From the NCBI GenBank assembly GCA_015490805.1, contig WFXC01000033.1, positions 1-64,000 on the forward strand: DNA of 64,000 nucleotides, written 5' to 3'. The notes under the pieces were generated by a model that was not told where the DNA came from, did not search any database, and was given only the letters and a program-made list of their open reading frames with translations. Each line of letters starts with the position of its first letter. Position 1 is the stretch's first letter. The stretch is from Candidatus Kapaibacterium sp. Its GTDB lineage: Bacteria > Bacteroidota > Ignavibacteria > Kapaibacteriales > WFXC01. Shown here piece by piece: positions 10,184 through 19,267 of the stretch. A program made the position numbers and the translations under genes.

Positions 10184-10358
10184 ACCGGGAAGCACGTACA
10201 TAAATCGACATCTTAAAAACCGTAGCGGCTGGTTCTTATCAGGAAGTCCTGGTTGAACTGAACCCTGACTGTTCATTTCCTTCCCGGAAACGCTCATTAA
10301 ACGTTTGAGACCAGAATTGGCTCTAAAGGGACACTGTTGCAGAAATTGGGGCATTCCG

Positions 10359-12041
10359 ATGGCACGGCAAATGCATCGACGTTCTTTTCTCCGAACGCTC
10401 ACATCGCTTCCCTTTGATCAGCATCCTGCGCTGCAAAAAGCGTTTACTCCCCAACCGTTGAACCTGACAACAGGATTGGAGCCGTACCAGCCCAATAGCA
10501 AACTCTCTGCGGAGGATGCTCGGCACCTTCTGCGGCGTACCTGCTTTTCACCCACGCCAGCAGAACTGGAAACGGCGACGAAAATGACGCCTGCAGAGGC
10601 AGTCGACCATTTACTTCGTCCTTTGCCATCCCCTCCAATTCCTGAGTGGTACGATACCGATCCCCTCTCTCCCAGCGAGCTCCGCCGACTCACCGAGGAA
10701 GAACGGCGTGCCTATCGCCAGCAGCAATTCCAACAAATCTTTGAGCTAATCCGGTGGTGGTACGACCTGATGATTGCCACCGATTTTTCACTGCGAGAGA
10801 AAATGGTCTTTTTCTTCCACAACCATTTCACCTCTGGATTTGTTGAAGTGAAAGTACCTCATTATATGCTCACGCAAAATATGCTCTTTCGAGAATATGC
10901 ATTCGGGAACCTCAAAGAGCTTACGGAAAAAATTGTTTACGATCCGGCAATGCTGGTGTATCTGAACGGCAATGTGAACACTCTGCGCCGACCCAATGAA
11001 AACTTTGGTCGTGAATTGCTGGAACTGTTTACGATGGGCGAAGGGAACTACACCGAGTGGGATATTGTCGAAGTTTCCCGCGTTTGCACTGGATGGTTTA
11101 ACACGTTCCGCAAACCCTACTACGATTTCGATCCTTTTCCGAAAAACCCGCGACTTCGCCGCCACGACTATCTGTCGAAATCCATATTTGGTGAGATCAT
11201 CGATCCTCAGGTCAATGATGATATGAGCACTGCGGAAATTCGAGAGCGCGGGATGGCGGAAATTCCACAACTGATCGATCTGATTTTTCGACAGCAATTT
11301 GACGAATCACGAGGCTACGACGCCAGCCATCCCTACTATGGTAAATCCGTCGCAGCCGTTTTCTTCGCAGCAAAACTCTACCGAACCTTCGTATACGAGA
11401 TCGTAGACCCCACGATCGTTGCTGCTTTAGCAGACTTGCTGGTTGAAAACAACTTCCAGCTAAAACCCGTGTTAAAAACTCTCCTGCAAAGTGCTCATTT
11501 CTTCGATCCCCAGTTGCGGGGAGCGCAGATCAAAAGTCCTCTGGATTTTACCGTCGGATTGCTCCGAATGTACCCTTTCGTGGAACTCTACAGAAACAAC
11601 CAGCGCACCTGGAATTCCATCTTACGCTCTGTTACTAGCGTCAACACGATTCTGGGACTCCGGCTGTTGCAACCTCCCGATGTATCAGGGTGGCCCGGAC
11701 ATCGGGACTGGCTGAACACGTTTACCTATCCTTACCGCAATGCGGTCTCGGACCTTGCTATTCAAACCCTGCTGCAACAATCCCCCCTGGTGCTCTATCA
11801 ATTTGCTCAGCAATTTCCCTCTTTCCAGAGCAATGTCCGCACCTTTGTCTCAGAAGCAACTTCCTATCTGCTGGCATTTCCTCCGCTTGAAAGCGAATTT
11901 GACAACCTGGTCGAAACACTCTTAGATGGAGCGCCAGAATATGAATGGAGCGACATTGCGCAAAATGCGCAAACAGTGATTCCCCGACTTCGGGCTTTCT
12001 TCCAGGCAACGATGAAACTACCGCAATTTCAATTGACGTAA
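10359..12041 (+). CDS. DUF1800 family protein, 560 aa
   Basis: A member of the DUF1800 family, whose biochemical function is unknown; these proteins are nearly always encoded beside a DUF1501 protein, as here (28 bp apart). The ATG at 10359 gives MARQMHRRSFLRTL, a twin-arginine-like N-terminus, although no long hydrophobic core follows; an in-frame upstream start at 10305 is less likely. Family features visible are ARHLLRRTCFSPTPAE near the N-terminus, EKMVFFFHNHFTSG, NVNTLRRPNENFGRELLELFTMGEGNYTE, and the C-terminal QPPDVSGWPGHRDWLN. The two genes form an operon. No T9SS tail is seen on this one. Confidence 0.85.
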   Translation: MARQMHRRSFLRTLTSLPFDQHPALQKAFTPQPLNLTTGLEPYQPNSKLSAEDARHLLRRTCFSPTPAELETATKMTPAEAVDHLLRPLPSPPIPEWYDTDPLSPSELRRLTEEERRAYRQQQFQQIFELIRWWYDLMIATDFSLREKMVFFFHNHFTSGFVEVKVPHYMLTQNMLFREYAFGNLKELTEKIVYDPAMLVYLNGNVNTLRRPNENFGRELLELFTMGEGNYTEWDIVEVSRVCTGWFNTFRKPYYDFDPFPKNPRLRRHDYLSKSIFGEIIDPQVNDDMSTAEIRERGMAEIPQLIDLIFRQQFDESRGYDASHPYYGKSVAAVFFAAKLYRTFVYEIVDPTIVAALADLLVENNFQLKPVLKTLLQSAHFFDPQLRGAQIKSPLDFTVGLLRMYPFVELYRNNQRTWNSILRSVTSVNTILGLRLLQPPDVSGWPGHRDWLNTFTYPYRNAVSDLAIQTLLQQSPLVLYQFAQQFPSFQSNVRTFVSEATSYLLAFPPLESEFDNLVETLLDGAPEYEWSDIAQNAQTVIPRLRAFFQATMKLPQFQLT

Positions 12042-12069
12042 TCAAGTTCCACAAAAAGGATAGATTCAG

Positions 12070-13638
12070 ATGAAACGCCGGTCATTCCTCAAAGCAATGG
12101 GTGTGACCCTTGCCAGCCTTCCCATCATCGGTAATCGCCCCTTAGCTGCGCTATCTTCTGCACCGACTTTTGACAACCTGCGGCGACTAACAGCCGGAAC
12201 GGATAAAATTTTTGTGCTAGTCCAGCTTCGTGGTGGCAACGACGGGCTGAATACCTTAGTACCCAAAGAGAATCCGTTGTACTATGAACGACGCCCCACT
12301 ATCGCCATTCCCAAGGAAAATACTTTACCCCTGACCGACACCTTAGGATGGCATCCCTCTTGCGAAGGACTCCGAATTCTGTTCGATGAAGGACGCTTAG
12401 CGATTGTCCAGGGGGTCACGTATCCCAATCCGAATCGATCCCATTTCCGGGGAACAGACATCTGGATTACAGCAACTGATGCAAATGTCTTTGAGAGTAC
12501 CGGCTGGGTTGGACGGTATCTGGAGCTGACGCACCCCGAATATCCCGACACCTTGCCCACTGATCCGTTAGCCATTGAGATCGGCGGATTCTCCTCTCGC
12601 ATTTTCCAGACTTCCAAAGGGAATGTAGCCGTTACCTTCAGCGACCCTGAAGAATTCTACCAGCTGGTCGGTGAATCTCCTACTCCTGCTTTTCCTCCAG
12701 CACCGGATACACCGGCAGGCAAAGAACTGGAATTTGTACGCACGATCGCAACCGCCTCGAACATTTACAGCAAACGGGTCAAGGAAGCAGCGGACAAAGG
12801 ACACAACGCTGTCGAGTATCCGGAAGACAATGACTTAGCCCAGAGCTTGAAAATTGTTGCCCGCTTGATTGCCGGCGGATTGCAAACTCCCATTTATCTG
12901 GTGTCTATCCGGGGCAATGCTTTCGATACGCACGCCAATCAAGGCGGTGTTGAGGGCGAGCACGCTGCGCTGCTTGCCGAAGTTTCATCGGCACTGCGCC
13001 TCTTTCTGGACGATCTTCGATCGCTGGGACTGGAAGACCGGGTTGCCGGAATGACGTTCTCTGAATTTGGGCGACGCGTTCAGGAAAACGGCAGTCTGGG
13101 AACTGATCACGGCACCGCTGCGCCGCTCTTTGTCTTCGGCGGGAGTGTCAACGGTGGAATGATTTTCGGAGAAGATCCGGATCTGGAAAATCTGGACAAT
13201 CGGGGCGACCTTCTGATGCAGTACGACTACCGACAGGTCTACAGCTCCGTCCTTGCACAGTGGTTCCAGGCACCGGAGACGCAAATTGAACAAATCCTGT
13301 TTCGCGACTTTACGGAACTACCACTCTTTAAGATCACTGGCGTTACAAATGAATCTTCGCCTTCTCCTACCACTGTGCCATTGCAGTTGCTCCAGATGTT
13401 TCCCGCGCCCGCTAATGGATCTGTCACCCTGCGGTACCGCGTGCAGCAACCCGGCTCTCTTGCTATTGCTGTCTATAACCTCAAAGGGCAGCATATTCTG
13501 ACCCTGCTGCAACAGTTTGCAGCTACCGGGGAATATCAACGAACATTTGACACAACGCCGCTCCGCTCTGGAACCTATATCCTCCAGCTTCAACTGGATC
13601 GTTATCAAACCTATCACCGGCTGGACATTGTCCATTAA
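12070..13638 (+). CDS. DUF1501 family protein with twin-arginine signal and T9SS sorting domain, 522 aa
   Basis: DUF1501 proteins belong to the alkaline-phosphatase/sulfatase-like superfamily; the specific activity is not known. The N-terminus MKRRSFLKAMGVTLASLP is a Tat-type signal (RRSFLK followed by a hydrophobic stretch). Family landmarks are VLVQLRGGNDGLNTLVP (residues ~40-56), HPSCEGLRILFDEGRLAIVQGV, FDTHANQGG and FSEFGRRVQENGSLGTDHGTAAP. The last ~80 residues are a separate domain with the T9SS type A pattern: QMFPAPANGSVTLRYRV, then VYNLKGQHI, then LRSGTYILQL and a basic/aromatic end. It is encoded with the DUF1800 protein. Surface secretion is inferred. Confidence 0.88.
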   Translation: MKRRSFLKAMGVTLASLPIIGNRPLAALSSAPTFDNLRRLTAGTDKIFVLVQLRGGNDGLNTLVPKENPLYYERRPTIAIPKENTLPLTDTLGWHPSCEGLRILFDEGRLAIVQGVTYPNPNRSHFRGTDIWITATDANVFESTGWVGRYLELTHPEYPDTLPTDPLAIEIGGFSSRIFQTSKGNVAVTFSDPEEFYQLVGESPTPAFPPAPDTPAGKELEFVRTIATASNIYSKRVKEAADKGHNAVEYPEDNDLAQSLKIVARLIAGGLQTPIYLVSIRGNAFDTHANQGGVEGEHAALLAEVSSALRLFLDDLRSLGLEDRVAGMTFSEFGRRVQENGSLGTDHGTAAPLFVFGGSVNGGMIFGEDPDLENLDNRGDLLMQYDYRQVYSSVLAQWFQAPETQIEQILFRDFTELPLFKITGVTNESSPSPTTVPLQLLQMFPAPANGSVTLRYRVQQPGSLAIAVYNLKGQHILTLLQQFAATGEYQRTFDTTPLRSGTYILQLQLDRYQTYHRLDIVH

Positions 13639-13946
13639 CAAAGCAGTGCTTCCGTTCGCAGCATCCTGAATCTCGAAACCCGAAATCAGCGCAAGTGCTA
13701 TCTTCAGGCTTTGGAAGTGCGCCTGCTGGAAACAGGGGGCACTTCCACTTCCCCTTTGCAGGGGACCTCAAGAGGCTCTAAGACACCCCGTGATTCTGGT
13801 CACCATATCGGCACTCTGGACTCTTCCCCCTCGACTTAAAGTTTCACCTTGCGGTCGCCGATACCACCAATGAACAAACTAAAAGTCCGATCGCTGGCGT
13901 CAAATAGGATACCAGCGATGTACAATGAGCAGCAGGGGCAATACAA
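13639..13946. other. Intergenic region with a strong hairpin
   Basis: 308 bp between DUF1501 and motB. A hairpin at 13713-13746 pairs GGAAGTGC with GCACTTCC and, after a small internal loop, CCTG with CAGG. A smaller CCCC/GGGG hairpin follows at 13751-13764. Neither has a T-tract, so the pair could be a factor-dependent terminator or another structured element. No gene is supported on either strand. Confidence 0.55.
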
Positions 13947-14729
13947 ATGAGTCATAAACCGCAATTTTCTGAAATGCGAGATCCGAACAATCCGGATCGG
14001 TATCTGGTGACCTATGCCGATCTGATCACTCTTCTCTTGGGATTGTTCGTGATTCTGTACGCCACCGCTCAGGTCGATGTTGGCAAATATCGGGAATTTG
14101 CTGCTGCATTGGGTCAATACTTTAAAGCAACACCTGATAGCACGTTGATCGGCGGCGGCGCTATCCTCCCCGCAGCAAAGCGAACTCTACCACAACCCAT
14201 TTTGCCAACAGCAGAACGCCGTTCGCTGGATCAAATTTCTCAGGAGTTAGAAAAAACGTTTCAGCAGCAGATCCAGAGCAACCTGATTGAACTGGAACGC
14301 ACTCCCTCACAGGTTCGTCTCCGCCTGCGGGATAAACTCCTTTTCGAGTCTGGCAAAGCCGATCTCCAGGTTACAGCCGCAGCGGTATTGGACTCCTTAG
14401 CTACCATCTTAGCAGGTCTACAAAAACAGATCATCGTTGAAGGACACACGGACAATGTACCGATTTCCACCTTTCGGTACCCCTCCAACTGGCATCTTTC
14501 GGTCGATCGCGCCCTGACGGTTGCCTACTACCTGATGCAACGGGGAGTGCCAGAGCGTTTCCTGACCGTTTGCGGCTATGCGGATCAACGACCTATTGCT
14601 TCGAACGCAACACCGGAGGGACGAGCCCGGAACCGGCGAGTCGAAATTGTCATCGAGGAACCAGAAGCCAACATTCCAACAACCGAAGGATATATTCGCA
14701 GCAGTATCACAAACAAACCCGCTTCGTAA
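13947..14729 (+). CDS. motB: Flagellar motor stator protein MotB, 260 aa
   Basis: Peptidoglycan-anchored stator component that couples ion flow to flagellar rotation. Residues 19-45 (YLVTYADLITLLLGLFVILY) are the single membrane helix. Asp25 occupies the position of the essential ion-binding aspartate. The C-terminal ~130 residues form an OmpA-like peptidoglycan-binding domain with VEGHTDNVPI, NWHLSVDRA and NRRVEIVIEE. MotA is not adjacent. The gene is followed directly by fliW and csrA, which confirms a flagellar context. A plain OmpA-family protein is excluded by the YAD-containing N-terminal helix. Confidence 0.9.
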   Translation: MSHKPQFSEMRDPNNPDRYLVTYADLITLLLGLFVILYATAQVDVGKYREFAAALGQYFKATPDSTLIGGGAILPAAKRTLPQPILPTAERRSLDQISQELEKTFQQQIQSNLIELERTPSQVRLRLRDKLLFESGKADLQVTAAAVLDSLATILAGLQKQIIVEGHTDNVPISTFRYPSNWHLSVDRALTVAYYLMQRGVPERFLTVCGYADQRPIASNATPEGRARNRRVEIVIEEPEANIPTTEGYIRSSITNKPAS

Positions 14730-15173
14730 ATGCAGCAGCAAGCAATTATGGAACAGCAATCACAACCATCGGACGTTATCACACTCCAGACTGCTCAATT
14801 TGGGACGTTGCAGATTCAACCCCATCACATTTTCCACTTTCCTCAGGGGATTATTGGGTTCGAGCATCTCACACGTTTTGTCTTAATCAGCGATGAGAAA
14901 ACACAGCCAATCAAATGGCTGCTTGCTGTTGATGATCCTACCGTTGGTTTTCCTGTTGTCAACGTTTTGCTAGTACGTCCCGATTATCCTCTCGTTCGGA
15001 AGCTTAATTCTCGAAAAAGTGTTATATTAACAATTCTAACGCTGGGTAAAGACAAAAACATAACGGCAAACTTGCGGGCGCCGATTATTTTAGACATTGA
15101 ACAACAAGAGGGAAAGCAGATTGTCTTAACCTCTGACGAGTTTTCGTTTGAATACGTTGTGCTGCAGCAATAA
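14730..15173 (+). CDS. fliW: Flagellar assembly factor FliW, 147 aa
   Basis: FliW binds flagellin and the RNA-binding protein CsrA, linking filament assembly to translation of flagellin. Recognisable features are TAQFGTLQIQPHHIFHFPQGIIGFEHLTRFVL (the FPxGIxGFE family signature), IKWLLAVDDPTVGFPVVNVLL, and VILTILTLGKDKNITANLRAPIILD. The ATG at 14730 directly follows the motB stop codon (TAAATG). An internal ATG at 14748 is an alternative that would remove six residues. csrA follows 15 bp downstream, the usual FliW-CsrA arrangement. Confidence 0.95.
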   Translation: MQQQAIMEQQSQPSDVITLQTAQFGTLQIQPHHIFHFPQGIIGFEHLTRFVLISDEKTQPIKWLLAVDDPTVGFPVVNVLLVRPDYPLVRKLNSRKSVILTILTLGKDKNITANLRAPIILDIEQQEGKQIVLTSDEFSFEYVVLQQ

Positions 15174-15188
15174 AGTCTTAGCATACGA

Positions 15189-15461
15189 ATGTTAGTCTTA
15201 ACACGCAAAGTTGGCGAAGAAATCATTATCGGACATTCTATTCGAGTGTCCATTCTGAGTTGCGACCGGGGCTACGTAAAGATTGGCATTGAAGCACCCC
15301 GCACTGTACCAGTGTACCGCAAAGAGATCTACGACCGCATTATGGAATACAATAAAAAAGCGGCACAAATCGAAATACAAAAGCTACGGGAAGTGCTGCA
15401 AAGCAACTCCCTGAAAGTAAACCGGCTGCATCAACAAGGATCAAAAAAATCTTCGACGTAA
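15189..15461 (+). CDS. csrA: Translational regulator CsrA, 90 aa
   Basis: Small dimeric RNA-binding protein that blocks translation at GGA-containing leaders, here presumably of flagellin under FliW control. Residues 1-48 are a standard CsrA core: MLVLTRKVGEEIIIG, then VKIGIEAPRTVPVYRKEIYDRI. The ~30-residue C-terminal extension beyond the core is longer than in E. coli (61 aa in total); in other bacteria such an extension contacts FliW. The stop codon overlaps the start of the next gene by one base (TAATG), so translation is probably coupled. Confidence 0.96.
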   Translation: MLVLTRKVGEEIIIGHSIRVSILSCDRGYVKIGIEAPRTVPVYRKEIYDRIMEYNKKAAQIEIQKLREVLQSNSLKVNRLHQQGSKKSST

Positions 15462-16093
15462 TGGAATCTGCAACGCAACAACAATTTCCCATCTTAGTAG
15501 TGGATGATGATATCTGGATCCAGCGGATTTTGTCCAAAGTATTGAGTCACTTTGGATTTTATCCGCTGACCGCTTCCAATGGTTTTGATGGTGTGGCTTT
15601 AGCCATTGAACATCAACCAATGGCGATTTTCCTGGATCTTATGATGCCAGAACTATCAGGGCACTTAGTGCTGAAGCTACTCAAGCGTATCAAACTAACG
15701 CGTGATATTCCGGTCCTGGTGGTGACTGCACTTTCCGACACCGAAAATCTGAGTTTGGCAATTAAAGAGGGAGCTATTGGCTTTGTGAGCAAACCCTTTA
15801 CCCGGGCGACGATTTACGACAAATTGCTATCCATTTTTGGTTCTGAAACCTTAGAAGTCATCGCCAAACAAACCAAACTGCCACCGGCGCAGGAAACCAC
15901 TGTTGACACAACAACATCCCAGCCTTCCTTTACCTCTTCTCCTGAATCATCAGTTTCAGCAACACCGCCGGAACAACCACCGGCATATTCACAAACTGTT
16001 GTTGAGCGGTACAAAGAAGAAGAAGCACCTCCGGAAGAAGAACAACTGGAAATTATCCGCAAGATCTTAGAGCAACATCGCGGAACGCAATAA
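15461..16093 (+). CDS. Single-domain response regulator with low-complexity tail, 210 aa
   Basis: Receiver-domain protein, likely acting in chemotaxis or another phosphorelay because it lies in a flagellar operon. Residues ~9-128 form the receiver: acidic cluster VVDDD, phospho-acceptor Asp59 in FLDLMMPELSG, Thr in VVTALSD, and Lys in FVSKPFT. The remaining ~80 residues are rich in Pro, Ser, Thr and Glu (PPEQPP, EEEAPPEEEQ) and end in a short predicted helix. No DNA-binding output domain is present. It overlaps csrA by one base. Its stop codon abuts the stop codon of pstA on the other strand without any spacer. Confidence 0.85.
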   Translation: MESATQQQFPILVVDDDIWIQRILSKVLSHFGFYPLTASNGFDGVALAIEHQPMAIFLDLMMPELSGHLVLKLLKRIKLTRDIPVLVVTALSDTENLSLAIKEGAIGFVSKPFTRATIYDKLLSIFGSETLEVIAKQTKLPPAQETTVDTTTSQPSFTSSPESSVSATPPEQPPAYSQTVVERYKEEEAPPEEEQLEIIRKILEQHRGTQ

Positions 16094-16951
16094 TTACCAC
16101 CGTACTTTGCGTTGCGAACGATAGCGCAAGAAAATAGCAATTCCGTTCAGTCCCAACACCAAAACCAGAAGCACGATAATAGCAGCAGCAGCATTAATCA
16201 CAAAGCCGTGCTGCGGGCGGGATACCCAGTTAAAGATCTGAATCGGCAGCACGGTAAATTCATCCATTGGCGACCGGGGAATAAAAGGAACATACGTTAA
16301 CGCTCCAACAACGATCAGGGGTGCAGCTTCACCGATGGCACGTGCCAGGGCTAAAATAATACCCGTCAAGATATTGCCAAAAGCAGCAGGCAGCACCTGT
16401 TTCCAGATCGTCTGCCACTTCGTCGCACCCAACGCATACGCTGCTTCTCGAATCGAGGACGGAACAGCACGCAACGCTTCACGTGCTACTACAATGACCA
16501 CTGGAAGTACCAGCAATGCTAAGGTCAAACTACCAGCGATCAAACTCTGTCCCATTTGTAGTGTCCGTACGAAAATTTCCAATCCCAGAATTCCATAGAT
16601 GATGGAAGGAACACCTGCCAAGTTTGCAATGTTGATTTCCAGCACATTTGCCAGCCACGACTTTTTCGCATATTCTTCCAGATAGATGGCGGCACTCACT
16701 CCCAGCGGAATGGCAAAGAAAGCAGTACCCAGAAAGATCCAGAGACTTCCGACAATAGCCGGATAAATGCCTGCTTTCTCTGGAAACCTCGATGGAAAAG
16801 AAGTGAGAAAGTCCCACGAAAGTCGAGCAATGCCTAACTTGAAAATGCTCACAATGAGTGCAACAAGAAACAACAACCCAATGAACGCCGCCGCCAGCCC
16901 AAGCATTCCCACCAGCCGGTCAAGGAGATATGCCCGCCACCGCTTACTCAT
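16094..16951 (-). CDS. pstA: Phosphate ABC transporter permease PstA, 285 aa
   Basis: Inner-membrane subunit of the high-affinity phosphate importer. Features: [35 protein letters not shown], the [22 protein letters not shown] coupling loop, and [19 protein letters not shown]. The ATG at 16951 overlaps the 3' end of pstC by 8 bp; an in-frame TTG at 16978 is less likely. It is the last gene of a pstS-pstC-pstA run; pstB and phoU do not follow, since the next gene is convergent. Confidence 0.95.
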   Translation of the reverse strand: MSKRWRAYLLDRLVGMLGLAAAFIGLLFLVALIVSIFKLGIARLSWDFLTSFPSRFPEKAGIYPAIVGSLWIFLGTAFFAIPLGVSAAIYLEEYAKKSWLANVLEINIANLAGVPSIIYGILGLEIFVRTLQMGQSLIAGSLTLALLVLPVVIVVAREALRAVPSSIREAAYALGATKWQTIWKQVLPAAFGNILTGIILALARAIGEAAPLIVVGALTYVPFIPRSPMDEFTVLPIQIFNWVSRPQHGFVINAAAAIIVLLVLVLGLNGIAIFLRYRSQRKVRW

Positions 16952-17825
16952 ATTGCTGTCGAAAGCGCCGGTTGACAAAAAAGCTAATCGTGCTCAAAAC
17001 CACCGTGAAAAGAAATAAAACCATCCCGGCAGCGAAAATAGTTCGATACTCCAGCGATCCGTGCGGGACATCCCCCAGGCTCACCTGCACAATGTATGTT
17101 GTCACCGTTTCAATCGGCACCAGCGGATTGAGCGTTAATCGAGGCTGTTGCCCAGCAGCAATCGCTACAATCATCGTTTCTCCAATTGCCCGTGCCAGTG
17201 CCAGCACCACTGAAGCAAGGATACCCGACGAAGCCGCAGGAATCAGCACCCGAAAGAGTGTCTGCACCCTGGTCGCTCCCATCCCATACGCTGCTTCCCG
17301 CAGTGATCGCGGAACTGCGTGGAGCGCATCTTCACTTAATGATGAAATGAAAGGAATGATCATAATTCCCATTACAATGCCGGGCGACAAAGCATTAAAA
17401 CCTGCCAATCCCGGAATGATCTGTTGAAGAGCCGGAGTCACAAACACCAGCGCAAAATATCCGTAAACAACCGTTGGAATTGCCGAGAGCAGTTCCAGAA
17501 TCGGCTTGACAATACTCCGCAACCGCGGCGAAGCATACTCATTCAAAAAAATCGCAGTCAACAACCCAATAGGCAGCGCAACGGCAATCGCAATGGCAGT
17601 CGTTAGAAAAGTCCCACTTAAAAGCGGCAAGATACCAAAATGCTTCTGCGCAAATAACGGGGTCCACTGGGTATCCGTCAAAAACTCCCAGATGGAAACC
17701 TCCCGAAAAAATTGTATCGTCTCTGTAATCAACACAGCAACGATGCCGATCGTGGTGGCAATGGTCAGTACTGCCGACAGCCGCAGCCCACTTTCGACAG
17801 TTCGTTCTATAAAGCGCCGCAACAT
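16944..17825 (-). CDS. pstC: Phosphate ABC transporter permease PstC, 293 aa
   Basis: Partner permease of PstA. Visible family segments are [21 protein letters not shown] near the N-terminus, [51 protein letters not shown], the [22 protein letters not shown] coupling loop and [20 protein letters not shown]. About six membrane helices. It starts 2 bp after the pstS stop codon and overlaps pstA, so the three are one transcription unit. Confidence 0.96.
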   Translation of the reverse strand: MLRRFIERTVESGLRLSAVLTIATTIGIVAVLITETIQFFREVSIWEFLTDTQWTPLFAQKHFGILPLLSGTFLTTAIAIAVALPIGLLTAIFLNEYASPRLRSIVKPILELLSAIPTVVYGYFALVFVTPALQQIIPGLAGFNALSPGIVMGIMIIPFISSLSEDALHAVPRSLREAAYGMGATRVQTLFRVLIPAASSGILASVVLALARAIGETMIVAIAAGQQPRLTLNPLVPIETVTTYIVQVSLGDVPHGSLEYRTIFAAGMVLFLFTVVLSTISFFVNRRFRQQYE

Positions 17826-17827
17826 CG

Positions 17828-18853
17828 CTACGGTTGTTCTGCTTGCTCCAACAATGCTTCAACCCGAACCCCTACCTGTGAGCCGTGTGCGCCGAAGATC
17901 GAGCCGGTGATTCGCTGCTGAAAACGCTGTTTGACCAGTTGATAGGCTTTTTCAGACAAAGGAACGTATCCCACATCAGGGGCTAAGGCTGGCATATGCT
18001 CGATATAGAAATTGACAAATTGCTCAACGGCTGACCGATCTGCCGACTGGCGATTGACGTAAATGAACAAAGGTCGAGACAGCGGTTGATAGGTCCCGTC
18101 ACGAACCGTTTCTGGTGATGGCATAATAGGACCAGCACCATTTTGATCATTGCCATCGTCGATCGGTACAATCTTAACCCGATCTTTATTGTTCAATGCA
18201 TAGGCTAAACCAACAAACGCCAGGGCATAACGATCGCTGGCAACTCCCTGGATAATCACATTGTCATCCTCACTGGAGGTATAGTCTCCCCGACTGGCGT
18301 GTTCTTTGCCAACAATGGCTTTGGTGAAGTAATCGTACGTTCCAGATTCCACTCCCGGTCCATACAGGTGCAACTCTTCGTGGGGCCACTCAGGGCGAAT
18401 CTGATCCCAGTAGAGAATCTTTCCCTGCGCTTCCGGCGACCAGATTTTACGGAGCTCCTCGACGGTGAAGTAGTCGACCCAATCATTCTGCGGATTGACC
18501 AGCACACACATTGCATCGTAGGCTATCGGTAATTCGATGTACGCAATGCCATTAGTGCGGCACAAAGAATCCTCAATTGCCCGAATAGGGCGAGAAGCAT
18601 CATTGATATCCGTCTCGCCTCTGACAAATTTCTTAAATCCTCCCCCGGTGCCCGACACACCAATAAGCACGTGGATATCCGGTGCGACCTGACGAAATTC
18701 CTCTGCCACTGCTTCCGAAAGTGGATAGACCGTACTGGATCCATCAATGCGAATCACCGCACGCTGAGATTCTGCTGACTGTTGCGACTGCTTCCCGCAG
18801 CTACTCAGCAATACCATCAGAAAAACGCCGAAGAGGAAAAATCCATACCGCAT
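17828..18853 (-). CDS. pstS: Phosphate ABC transporter substrate-binding lipoprotein PstS, 341 aa
   Basis: Captures phosphate outside the inner membrane and delivers it to PstCA. The start at 18853 gives [20 protein letters not shown], a lipoprotein signal with lipobox LSSC; a longer in-frame extension to 18976 has no signal and is rejected. Phosphate-binding family motifs are [46 protein letters not shown] and [16 protein letters not shown]. It is the first gene of the operon, with a well-matched promoter at 18998-19027 and a 5' leader of roughly 140 nt. No Pho box was recognised. Confidence 0.95.
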   Translation of the reverse strand: MRYGFFLFGVFLMVLLSSCGKQSQQSAESQRAVIRIDGSSTVYPLSEAVAEEFRQVAPDIHVLIGVSGTGGGFKKFVRGETDINDASRPIRAIEDSLCRTNGIAYIELPIAYDAMCVLVNPQNDWVDYFTVEELRKIWSPEAQGKILYWDQIRPEWPHEELHLYGPGVESGTYDYFTKAIVGKEHASRGDYTSSEDDNVIIQGVASDRYALAFVGLAYALNNKDRVKIVPIDDGNDQNGAGPIMPSPETVRDGTYQPLSRPLFIYVNRQSADRSAVEQFVNFYIEHMPALAPDVGYVPLSEKAYQLVKQRFQQRITGSIFGAHGSQVGVRVEALLEQAEQP

Positions 18854-19267
18854 CACGATGCTCCATTTATGAACATAAACGCCTGGGAACAAAGAGGGAA
18901 GGTGCTGCGGCAACACCGCAGTATGCCCCGGAGTATCGCCATCTCCACAGTGCAGCATCATACCGCTGGCAGGCATTTTATGGATTCAAAAAGATCGCAA
19001 ATATAGGGAAAACGCTCCACTTGGCAATCACCATCCTTCTCGCTCTGTTCTCCTGGATTATCATCGGTTTTCTCAGAACCCTGAGGCACCAAGTATTGCA
19101 AAGCTCCATCGTCGTGTGGACCGATCAGAACCTGTATTTCTTATTTTCCTTCACAAAGTCTCCTTTGCCTTAGCCAGCAAAGCCAATTCTCCTGACAGTT
19201 ATGCGTTACCTTATTATTTTCCAGCTTTCAGCGAGGCAGAAATTGTAGAACAGCAGATACAGACTCA
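18854..19267. other. Divergent intergenic region pstS / ileS
   Basis: 414 bp. It contains the pstS promoter (18998-19027, minus strand). On the ileS side it is AT-rich with no element I can define. Short open frames crossing it have no coding character. Confidence 0.6.
18998..19027 (-). promoter_or_regulatory. Bacteroidota-type promoter of pstS (TTG-N19-TATATTTG)
   Basis: On the minus strand, TTG at 19027-19025 is followed by 19 bases and then TATATTTG (19005-18998), an exact TAnnTTTG match at the spacing seen in this phylum. It lies 145 bp upstream of the pstS start. Confidence 0.62.
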
